Source of the DNA: Rhodospirillaceae bacterium
Lineage (GTDB): Bacteria; Pseudomonadota; Alphaproteobacteria; UBA7985
NCBI GenBank assembly: GCA_002700865.1
Contig: PAFB01000113.1
Location: forward strand, 1-10,184
Length of the DNA stretch: 10,184 nucleotides
Direction: 5' to 3'
Shown here: piece by piece, positions 1 through 5,938 of the stretch
Layout: the number at the start of each line of letters is the position of its first letter
How positions within the stretch are numbered: the stretch's first letter is position 1
Program-made: the position numbers and the translations under genes
Notes under the pieces: model-generated
What the model saw: only the letters and a program-made list of their open reading frames with translations
Database searches by the model: none
What the model was told of the DNA's origin: nothing

Positions 1-1
1 T

Positions 2-361
2 GAGGGCCGGGTTAGCAGTGTCACCAAATTCGGCCTGTTCATCGAACTGGACCGCTCGGGGGCTCATGCTCTGGTGCCGATGGGATTGCTGCCCGACGAC
101 CGCTACGACTTCGACCCAAAGACGCTTATGCTTGAAGGACGCCGCTGGGGTCGGGTGTTTTCTTTGTCGCAGCGGGTTCAAATGCGATTGGTAGAAGCGG
201 ACGGCCTGACAGGCTCGCTGGTTGGGGAGGTTGTCGGCGATGCGGAACCCAGCGCGCTGAGTCAGCTGATGACCGATTCGGCGCTCAACACCGCTCCCCC
301 GAGGAGCAAAAAACGCCCCAAATCCAAGGGCAAAGCAGGTCAAAAACCCAAGCGATCATAA
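2..361 (+). CDS. rnr: Ribonuclease R, C-terminal part (partial)
   Basis: The last 119 codons of a gene cut by the left edge. The visible protein opens inside an S1 RNA-binding domain (GRVSSVTKFGLFIEL near the start, then LVPMGLL, YDFDP and GRRWGRVFSLSQRV), which matches the C-terminal S1 domain of RNase R, the processive 3'-to-5' exoribonuclease that degrades structured RNA in the cytoplasm. The S1 domain is followed by about 45 residues of linker and a Lys/Arg-rich tail (KKRPKSKGKAGQKPKRS). Basic tails are usual in RNase R and help bind structured RNA. The RNB catalytic domain lies outside the window and cannot be checked. An internal ATG at 74 falls within the S1 domain and is not the start. 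RNase II also ends in S1, but the FDP motif and basic tail favour RNase R. The stop is TAA at 359-361. Confidence 0.88.
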   Translation, partial: EGRVSSVTKFGLFIELDRSGAHALVPMGLLPDDRYDFDPKTLMLEGRRWGRVFSLSQRVQMRLVEADGLTGSLVGEVVGDAEPSALSQLMTDSALNTAPPRSKKRPKSKGKAGQKPKRS

Positions 362-410
362 CCTTGGCTCATTTACCACGCATAACCCGTAGCAATGGAG
401 CCTATCGAGC

Positions 411-439
411 AATGCCGCGCTATGCTGGCGCGGTATTTT
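411..439 (+). terminator. GC-rich hairpin between rnr and the S41 peptidase gene
   Basis: AATGCCGCGC (411-420) pairs with GCGCGGTATT (428-437): ten base pairs including one G-U, closing a 7-base loop. Only TT and a C follow the stem, so the U tract is short (TATTTTC counting paired bases). It may be a weak intrinsic terminator for rnr. It also ends four bases before the AAGGAA ribosome binding site (441-446) of the next gene, so it could act on that message instead. The fold is seen in the sequence; the role is inferred. Confidence 0.45.
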
Positions 440-452
440 CAAGGAAACAACC

Positions 453-2084
453 ATGCCACTAAGCCTATTTCGGTTTGGCCCCCTTTTCGCGTTTGCAGCA
501 CTGACTTTGGTGACGCTTTTTCTGGCAGGATGCGAAGCCGGCGACGTCACGGTGCGCTCCACAGCGCGCAAAGCCACCGGCTCAAATATTGTCATGCCCG
601 ATGAATTGCGGGCTGCGTTGGAAGAGGCGCTGCCGACCGGTCAGTCGGGTGGGCAACTGCCCGATGCGGATGAGGCTTTTCTCTACGGCGTTGGCATTGG
701 CGCGATACAGGAGCTCTACGTTGAAGCTTATCATCCGCGCGAAGTTGCTATGGCGGGTCTGGTCAACCTTGGAAGCCAAGCCGATTTCAGCATTCGATCC
801 GATAGCGGTGTCACGCTGATTGATGGCCCCGGCGGCGAGATGGAATTTGAGGAACCAAAGGGCGATTATTACCTGGAATGGGGCCTGCATTCTGCCTACG
901 TGGCGCTGCACATGATTACATCAAGCGAGCAAATCCGGCGCATGCCTCAGCCAGAACGTGAGACTGAGATTTTCGAAGGATACATGTCCTTGCTCGATGG
1001 CGTGTCGCGCTATCTGCCAGCGGCTGACGCGGAGCTGTTCCGGGACGATGTTTTTGGCTTCGGCGGTATGGGCATTCTCATCGCCTATGAGGAAAACGGC
1101 ATCCGCATTCGCGAAGTCGTTCGAGGCGGTCCCGCTGAAGAAGCCGGGCTGAAGGATGGTGATTTGATCACCCACGTCAACGGACAGCGCGTGACCGGTG
1201 AGATGAGTGAAGACCTGGTTCTCGGCCTGCTACGCGGGCCGGTCGGCTCGCTGGCGACGGTCATGCTGCAGCGCGAGGGGCAGACGTTGCGCCGCACCGT
1301 CAGCCGCGAGATCGTGGCCCTGCCCTCGCTGCGCGGTCAGATGGTCGGAGACGTGGCGGTCATCCAGATGGCGGTTTTTTCCGAGCAATCGACGGAGGAG
1401 TTTCTGGAGGTTGTCCGGCGTCTGCGAAAGAACGAACCGTCGAGTTGGCTGCTTGATCTTCGCGAAAATCCGGGCGGCTTGAAAACGGCTGCTCAGGAGA
1501 TCGCCGACTATGTCATTGGACAGGGTCCGATTCTGGTGTCTGCGGGCCGGAACATCGACGACAAGGATACGGTCGAAGCCAAACCCAACGATATCCTGCT
1601 TGGCGCGCCTTTGCTGGTTTTGATCAACGGCAATTCTGCCAGCGCCTCTGAAATCCTCGCTTCTGCTATTCAGGATAATGGCCGCGGCATCGTGATTGGT
1701 TCAACGTCGTTCGGCAAAGGGTCGATCCAGACCAGCTTTGATCTGCCCAACGGCGCAATGATGACAGTGACCTCTGGTGCCTTCTTCGCCCCATCAGGCG
1801 CGCCGTTAAATAAGGCAGGGGTGACGCCGAACATCTGCTTTACCGACCGCACACCCAAAGCCGTAATCGACGATGCACTGGCGACGACCCCAAATATCGC
1901 CGCGCTGCGCGCCCGCTCTATCATCGCTGGGAATATGAAGGACAAGGAGACCTACCGCAGCGTCTGTCCCCCCTCAGAACGCTATACTGAAGATGACTCA
2001 GACCTCGCACTGCAACTGGCAACCTCGCCGGAAGCCTATCAACGCATCCTGTCCGCCAGTTCAAGCCTGTCATCCCTGCGTTAG
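453..2084 (+). CDS. S41-family C-terminal processing peptidase (CtpA/Prc type), predicted lipoprotein
   Basis: Serine endopeptidase of family S41, which cuts periplasmic or membrane-attached proteins near their C termini; the substrate is unknown here. The 543-residue protein starts with a lipoprotein signal: a short N-region, a hydrophobic stretch (about 10-23) and lipobox LAGC with Cys27. Glu at +2 gives no inner-membrane retention signal by the E. coli rule. A helical region to about 200 is followed by a PDZ domain (about 203-285, FGGMGI start, AGLKDGDLI core), then the peptidase core (about 290-470). The catalytic set is intact: Ser397 in NSASASEI, Lys422 in FGKGSIQ and Gln426, with the 25 and 4 residue spacings of Bacillus CtpB. 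Apart from Cys27, the only cysteines are Cys462 and Cys505 in the C-terminal tail. AAGGAA at 441-446, six bases before ATG 453, supports this start. It lies between rnr and rpmG, which says nothing obvious about its job. Confidence 0.9.
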   Translation: MPLSLFRFGPLFAFAALTLVTLFLAGCEAGDVTVRSTARKATGSNIVMPDELRAALEEALPTGQSGGQLPDADEAFLYGVGIGAIQELYVEAYHPREVAMAGLVNLGSQADFSIRSDSGVTLIDGPGGEMEFEEPKGDYYLEWGLHSAYVALHMITSSEQIRRMPQPERETEIFEGYMSLLDGVSRYLPAADAELFRDDVFGFGGMGILIAYEENGIRIREVVRGGPAEEAGLKDGDLITHVNGQRVTGEMSEDLVLGLLRGPVGSLATVMLQREGQTLRRTVSREIVALPSLRGQMVGDVAVIQMAVFSEQSTEEFLEVVRRLRKNEPSSWLLDLRENPGGLKTAAQEIADYVIGQGPILVSAGRNIDDKDTVEAKPNDILLGAPLLVLINGNSASASEILASAIQDNGRGIVIGSTSFGKGSIQTSFDLPNGAMMTVTSGAFFAPSGAPLNKAGVTPNICFTDRTPKAVIDDALATTPNIAALRARSIIAGNMKDKETYRSVCPPSERYTEDDSDLALQLATSPEAYQRILSASSSLSSLR

Positions 2085-2153
2085 TCACAGTTGACTCAGC
2101 ACAGGTTGGCTATAGGGTGCGTCCCAATTTGTTGAATATAGGAGCTCGGGGCT

Positions 2154-2321
2154 ATGGCTAAACCCGCTAACGTGCTCATCAAGATGGTGAGCACCGCCGA
2201 CACCGGTTACTTCTACGTAAAGAAGAAGAATACGCGTACCTCCACTGAAAAGCTGGAAATGCGCAAGTATGATCCTGTTGCACGTAAACACGTTGTCTTC
2301 AAAGAATCGAAGATGAAGTAA
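2154..2321 (+). CDS. rpmG: 50S ribosomal protein L33
   Basis: A 55-residue protein beginning MAKPANVLIKMVSTADTGYF, followed by VKKKN, KLEMRKYDP and a C-terminal VVFKESKMK. This is the full length and pattern of bacterial L33, a small basic protein of the large subunit near the tRNA exit site. It has no CxxC pairs, so it is the zinc-free form. AGGAG at 2140-2144, nine bases before ATG 2154, sets the start, and TAA is at 2319-2321. It follows the S41 gene by 69 bases and may have its own promoter there. A strong intrinsic terminator lies 28 bases past the stop. In many alphaproteobacteria rpmG sits next to pleD, as recalled from known genomes. Here pleD is adjacent but convergent. Confidence 0.96.
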   Translation: MAKPANVLIKMVSTADTGYFYVKKKNTRTSTEKLEMRKYDPVARKHVVFKESKMK

Positions 2322-2341
2322 GCGTATCGCAACGCGACGAT

Positions 2342-3712
2342 CTACGAAGGGGCGGCATCCACGATCTGGTTGCCGCCCTTTTTCTTTGCCGCATAGAGCC
2401 GAGCATCCGCCGCCGCAATCAGGGCTTCGCCGGTAGAGGACCAGTCATCTGGCTGTAACGTCACCAAGCCGACAGACGCCGAAATCTTTACTTTGCCGTC
2501 GTTGCTCCCGGCATGATGGATGGTCGCGATCCCGTCTATCAGCCTGTCGACAACCGGGTGAGCGTCGGATTCGGCCAGATTGGGCAGGATCAGCGCGAAC
2601 TCATCGCCCCCCATGCGAATGGCCGAATCAGACACGCGTGAATTCCAGCGCAAGTGATCCGCCACACCGATCAAAAACTGATCCCCGGCCAAATGGCCAT
2701 AGTTATCGTTAAGGCCCTTGAACCCATCCAAGTCCAGCAGAGCCAGCGACAGCGGCCGTTCAGACTGGCGGGCGATCTGCATCTGTAGCGGCAAATGCGC
2801 CACCAGAAAGCGCTGGTTGAACAGGTGGGTGAGACTGTCCGTGATGGCCAGGTCAAGCGACTGCACCAGCGCTTCCCGCCGCTGTATCGACTCGCGATGT
2901 CGGCGCACATGTTCCTCAACCAACAATGCCAGCGACGCATCGGGTTCACTGCCCAGCCAGAAATCCTGAATATTCAGTCGCGCCAAGGTCTCGCGGTCTT
3001 CGGTTGGTAAGGCTGTCCCCGCAAGGATGATGGGGACGTGGCGCCCGTGGGGCGTGCTGCGGGTTTGGGCAATGGCGGCCAGCGTCGCACGCCAGCCCGC
3101 CGGGCTTACCGCGCCCACCACCCAGCCATCAATCGGACCGGGCGGCAGGGGTTGGGCAAAGGCGTGTTCTTTGGGTTCGAACCGAGCCTCCCACAAGGCC
3201 TGCGCAAGAGCTGTCTCAAGCGCCTCGTCTTCATGGCACAGGGCCAGCCGGATTTCAGCCATGGACGAGTCCGGCATTGCCAGTGCGAGCGGATCAAACC
3301 CCAACAACCGCAGCACGTCTTCCGTTGAACCGGAATCGTCCAGCCGCCGAGCCTGTAACACTTGCGCAGTCAGGCGCAGTGGCAGGTCGTCATCGGCAAC
3401 CGGAAGCGGCAGATAAGCATCCGCGCCTTGCCCCAACACACGGGATTTTGCGCGGTCACTCGGCACGGGGTCCATGATCACTAAAGAATGATGCGGAAAA
3501 ACTTTTTTCAACTTCCTGAGGTCGTCGAATGACGTTCGAGGACTGCGAACCAGAGCAATGACTTCGGGGCCTTGCTCTCGAATGGCAGTGACATTCGCAG
3601 CGTGCTCGTCTTCGAGGCTGATTGTGACGTGGAAAAGTGCCGCTTGCAGTTGGCGTTGCAGCGTCGCCCCGAGCGTCGTATTTTCGCATAATAGATGAAC
3701 GTGGCCCGACAT
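2342..3712 (-). CDS. pleD: PleD-like diguanylate cyclase with degenerate receiver domains
   Basis: Predicted to make cyclic di-GMP from two GTP. The 456 residues follow the PleD layout: two receiver-like domains (about 1-125 and 153-272), a linker helix and a GGDEF domain (about 285-456). The cyclase half looks active: Asp327, Asn335 in KGLNDNYGH, and GGDEF at 368-372. The allosteric product-binding site is also kept as RVSD (359-362). These match Caulobacter PleD residue numbers, as I recall them, so the two proteins are nearly collinear. The receivers are not intact. The first has CE (9-10) where PleD has the acidic pair, Val55 where the phosphorylated Asp should be, and LPLP (101-104) in place of the usual Lys-Pro. 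The second, an adaptor in PleD too, also lacks the motifs. Phosphorylation control is therefore unlikely. GGGAG precedes ATG 3712. No divK is adjacent. The symbol rests on architecture; the cellular role is inferred. Confidence 0.85.
   Translation of the reverse strand: MSGHVHLLCENTTLGATLQRQLQAALFHVTISLEDEHAANVTAIREQGPEVIALVRSPRTSFDDLRKLKKVFPHHSLVIMDPVPSDRAKSRVLGQGADAYLPLPVADDDLPLRLTAQVLQARRLDDSGSTEDVLRLLGFDPLALAMPDSSMAEIRLALCHEDEALETALAQALWEARFEPKEHAFAQPLPPGPIDGWVVGAVSPAGWRATLAAIAQTRSTPHGRHVPIILAGTALPTEDRETLARLNIQDFWLGSEPDASLALLVEEHVRRHRESIQRREALVQSLDLAITDSLTHLFNQRFLVAHLPLQMQIARQSERPLSLALLDLDGFKGLNDNYGHLAGDQFLIGVADHLRWNSRVSDSAIRMGGDEFALILPNLAESDAHPVVDRLIDGIATIHHAGSNDGKVKISASVGLVTLQPDDWSSTGEALIAAADARLYAAKKKGGNQIVDAAPS
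2350..2386 (+). terminator. Intrinsic terminator for rpmG, inside the 3' end of the convergent cyclase gene
   Basis: GGGCGGCA (2350-2357) pairs perfectly with TGCCGCCC (2371-2378). After a T-T mismatch, CCA (2359-2361) pairs with TGG (2367-2369), leaving a 5-base loop. TTTTTCTTT (2379-2387) follows at once. This is a textbook rho-independent terminator for + strand transcripts leaving rpmG. It lies entirely within the coding sequence of the opposing diguanylate cyclase. No T tract follows on the - strand, so it is one-directional. Confidence 0.85.
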
Positions 3713-3772
3713 GGCGCTCCCTGCCCTGTTGCTTAGAGCTTAGCGGCCCGTCGATTTAAGGTGAAGCGCTTT
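3713..3772. promoter_or_regulatory. Divergent intergenic region between the cyclase gene and dinB
   Basis: About 60 bases separate the two divergent starts, so promoters for both genes must overlap here or reach into coding sequence. I see a direct repeat GCTTAG-A-GCTTAG (3731-3743) and the dinB ribosome binding site AAGGTGA (3758-3764). I see no convincing -35/-10 pair and no GTTC-N7-GTTC (or GAAC-N7-GAAC) box, the LexA site known in alphaproteobacteria. That promoters are here is inferred from gene orientation only. Confidence 0.3.
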
Positions 3773-4909
3773 ATGTCCAGCCTGTGCCGGACCTGCCTGA
3801 CGGTTACACCTGCTGCCTCTGAGCCGGTTCAGCGCTGTGGCTCCTGCGGTAGTCCCAAAGTGGTGCAGCATGCGGAGCTGGATGCGCTGTCGCTGGCTCA
3901 TATCGACTGCGACGCGTTCTATGCTGCGGTGGAAAAGCGAGACGACCCAAGCCTGCGCAACAAGCCGGTGATCATCGGTGGAGGGCAGCGCGGGGTCGTG
4001 ACAACCGCCTGCTATCTTGCCCGAATTCAGGGCGTGCGTTCAGCCATGCCCATGTACCGCGCCAAGCAGCTTTGCCCCAAAGCCGTGATCGTCAAGCCCA
4101 ACATGGCCAAATATCGGGAAACCGGTATGGAGATTCGAGCGTACTTTCGAGCCCTCACCCCCGATGTCGAACCGCTGTCGATCGACGAAGCCTTTCTTGA
4201 CCTCGCACCGGTACAAGCCGCAGGGAAACACCCTGCCCAGGAACTCGCCCGCCTTGCCCAGACCGTGCAGGATCAGGTGGGCATTACCATTTCAGTTGGC
4301 CTTTCCTATAACAAACTGCTGGCAAAAATAGCCTCAGACCTCGATAAGCCGGACGGCTTTGCGATCCTCGGGCAGGCAGAGGCGCTGGACTTCCTCTCTG
4401 ACAAACCAGTGAAGCTGATATGGGGCGTAGGCCCGGCCACGGCGAAGCGAATGAACGCGCTGGGCATCACCCGGATCGCGCAACTTCGCGCGTTTCCCAA
4501 GGATGATATGATCACCATGTTCGGACGGTTCGGCGAGCGGCTGTATCACTTTTGTCGGGCCGAAGACTCGCGCAAAGTGCGGGAAGACAGGGAATCAAAG
4601 TCGGTCAGTTCTGAGACAACGCTTATGACCGATACGGGCGACCTTGCCGAGCTCACCGCGGTCGTGGAAAAGCTGGCCAATCGCGTTGCTGAGCGCTTGC
4701 AAAAATATGAATTGGAAGGCAAGCGGATCACGCTGAAGCTCAAAACCTCCGATTTTGATATCCTCAGCCGAAGCCAGACCCTTGATGGTCACACGGCGGA
4801 GCCGCGGGTGCTGTTTTCCGTTGCCCAGCGCCTGCTTGCCGCCGAAGTCGCGCGGGAGCCGCTGCAAGCCTATCGCCTGCTTGGCGTCGGCGTGGCGGGT
4901 TTTGACTGA
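3773..4909 (+). CDS. dinB: DNA polymerase IV (Y-family translesion polymerase)
   Basis: Error-prone polymerase that bypasses damaged template bases. Numbered from ATG 3773 (378 residues), an N-terminal extension carries CRTC (5-8) and CGSC (22-25), a likely zinc-binding ribbon found in alphaproteobacterial DinB. The palm follows with HIDCDAFYAAVE: Asp45 is the first catalytic acid, and Tyr50 sits at the steric gate (Phe13 in E. coli). SIDEAFLDL supplies Asp138 and Glu139. GLSYNKLLAKIASDLDKP and WGVGPATAKRM are typical finger and thumb motifs, and the little finger reaches the end. The protein stops right after YRLLGVGVAGFD, and I see no C-terminal clamp-binding motif such as QLxLF. GTG 3761 would add four residues, but AAGGTGA at 3758-3764, eight bases before ATG 3773, favours the ATG. 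It is convergent with the hydrolase gene, with 38 bases between them and no clear terminator. Confidence 0.94.
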   Translation: MSSLCRTCLTVTPAASEPVQRCGSCGSPKVVQHAELDALSLAHIDCDAFYAAVEKRDDPSLRNKPVIIGGGQRGVVTTACYLARIQGVRSAMPMYRAKQLCPKAVIVKPNMAKYRETGMEIRAYFRALTPDVEPLSIDEAFLDLAPVQAAGKHPAQELARLAQTVQDQVGITISVGLSYNKLLAKIASDLDKPDGFAILGQAEALDFLSDKPVKLIWGVGPATAKRMNALGITRIAQLRAFPKDDMITMFGRFGERLYHFCRAEDSRKVREDRESKSVSSETTLMTDTGDLAELTAVVEKLANRVAERLQKYELEGKRITLKLKTSDFDILSRSQTLDGHTAEPRVLFSVAQRLLAAEVAREPLQAYRLLGVGVAGFD

Positions 4910-4947
4910 CAGCTCAGCGCGAACGCCCTATCGATTGAGCCGTCGAT

Positions 4948-5934
4948 TTACCCTTCGATAAAGACTCGCGACCAATCTGCATAAATCGGCAGGTCATAGC
5001 CGCGCGCGTGAAACCCGACATGGCCGCCGGTCCGGCAAATCACAGGGGTGAGCAACGGGTTCTTGGTCCAGGCCGTCGCCTGATAGGGCCGAAAGTCGAT
5101 CCACGGATCATCAGCCGCAGTGACCGCCAGGCAAGGCAACCGCGCATCGAGCACGAAACGCCGCGCAGAATTCTGCTGGTAATAGTCATCCGCTGAGGCG
5201 TAGCCATTTGCCGGAGCGGTGAAATTCTCGTCGAACTCACCGATTGTCTTGATGCGCCGAAGATGCGCTGCGTCCTCGGGGGCTAAGCCAGGCTGTAGCG
5301 GCATTTGTTTGCGGATTTTGTTCACCAAATAGCGGGAATAAAGAAAGTTGCGCGGGCGCGAAAAGCGGTTGGCGGTCGCGGTCAGGTCAAAAGGGGCAGA
5401 AATCGAAACGATCTTGCTGTGATCCGCTGCATCGAGAAAGTGCGCTTCGCTGGCGGCCTTGAGCAGCATGTTCCCGCTCAGACTGATACCAACCCAGGCC
5501 AGCTTTGCCGTGTCAGTGCGCATGGAAAGCGCCCGGGCAATCAGGGACAGGTCGGGGGTGAACCCCGCGTGATAATTCCGCGTACACAGCAGGCGCGAAG
5601 ACCCCGCGCCGCGCAGATTCATCCGAACCACTGGATAGCCGTGATCGACAAAGTAGCGGGTGAGCAAGCGCATATAACCGCGGTCGAAATCCCCCATCAG
5701 CCCATGCAACAAAACCACTGTTACGTCCCGATCAGGCGCTCGATCCCCCTGCCCTGTCACCCGCTCGCCGGTCAGGATGTCAGGCGTGCCGTCGTCGGTG
5801 TGGATACGAAGATCTTCAACGGCGGTGTCAGCCAGTGAGATTTTTGGAGGAGAGAGTACAGCTGAAACGGTCTGCAAATCGCCGCCGAACCAAGGCGCTT
5901 TCGGGCGATAGTTGGCGTCAAAGGCGAAGGTCAT
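4948..5934 (-). CDS. YheT-like alpha/beta-fold hydrolase
   Basis: A 328-residue alpha/beta hydrolase resembling the YheT/ABHD1-3 family, whose members are esterases or lipases of mostly unknown substrate. Landmarks are PWFGGDLQTV near the N terminus, LLHGLMGDFD with the oxyanion HG (77-78), MNLRGAGSS (105-113), the nucleophile elbow GISLSGN with Ser151, FTAPANGYASADDYY (238-252), the acid in AADDPW (Asp275 or Asp276) and His305 in GGHVGF. The set is complete. One oddity is Ser153 at the small residue after the nucleophile, where YheT proteins usually have Gly. There is no signal peptide, so it is probably cytoplasmic. Its ATG starts four bases after the lpxB stop, so it is co-transcribed with, and perhaps translationally coupled to, the lipid A genes. 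A role in lipid or acyl metabolism is inferred from that position only. Confidence 0.85.
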   Translation of the reverse strand: MTFAFDANYRPKAPWFGGDLQTVSAVLSPPKISLADTAVEDLRIHTDDGTPDILTGERVTGQGDRAPDRDVTVVLLHGLMGDFDRGYMRLLTRYFVDHGYPVVRMNLRGAGSSRLLCTRNYHAGFTPDLSLIARALSMRTDTAKLAWVGISLSGNMLLKAASEAHFLDAADHSKIVSISAPFDLTATANRFSRPRNFLYSRYLVNKIRKQMPLQPGLAPEDAAHLRRIKTIGEFDENFTAPANGYASADDYYQQNSARRFVLDARLPCLAVTAADDPWIDFRPYQATAWTKNPLLTPVICRTGGHVGFHARGYDLPIYADWSRVFIEG

Positions 5935-5938
5935 GGCG

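Noticed and set aside
2091..2116. Possible rpmG promoter TTGACT ... TATAGG
   Set aside because: The spacer is only 14 bases, too short for a normal sigma-70 promoter, and no better pairing is visible. A promoter here is plausible but not shown.
3027..3416. A 129-codon open frame on the + strand inside the cyclase gene
   Set aside because: Composition is Ser/Arg/Ala-rich shadow coding; the opposite strand holds the real REC-REC-GGDEF protein.
3697..3711. Possible LexA site GAAC-N7-GACA near the dinB start
   Set aside because: The second half differs from GAAC at two of four bases, and it lies within the cyclase start region; the match is no better than chance.
4910..4947. Possible terminator between convergent dinB and the hydrolase gene
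   Set aside because: Only short inverted pieces (GCTCA/TGAGC) with a long loop and no T tract on either strand.
5305..5838. A 177-codon open frame on the + strand opposite the hydrolase gene
   Set aside because: The protein is low in recognisable motifs and rich in Arg and Gln, as expected of a shadow frame. The opposite strand encodes an intact hydrolase with all catalytic residues.
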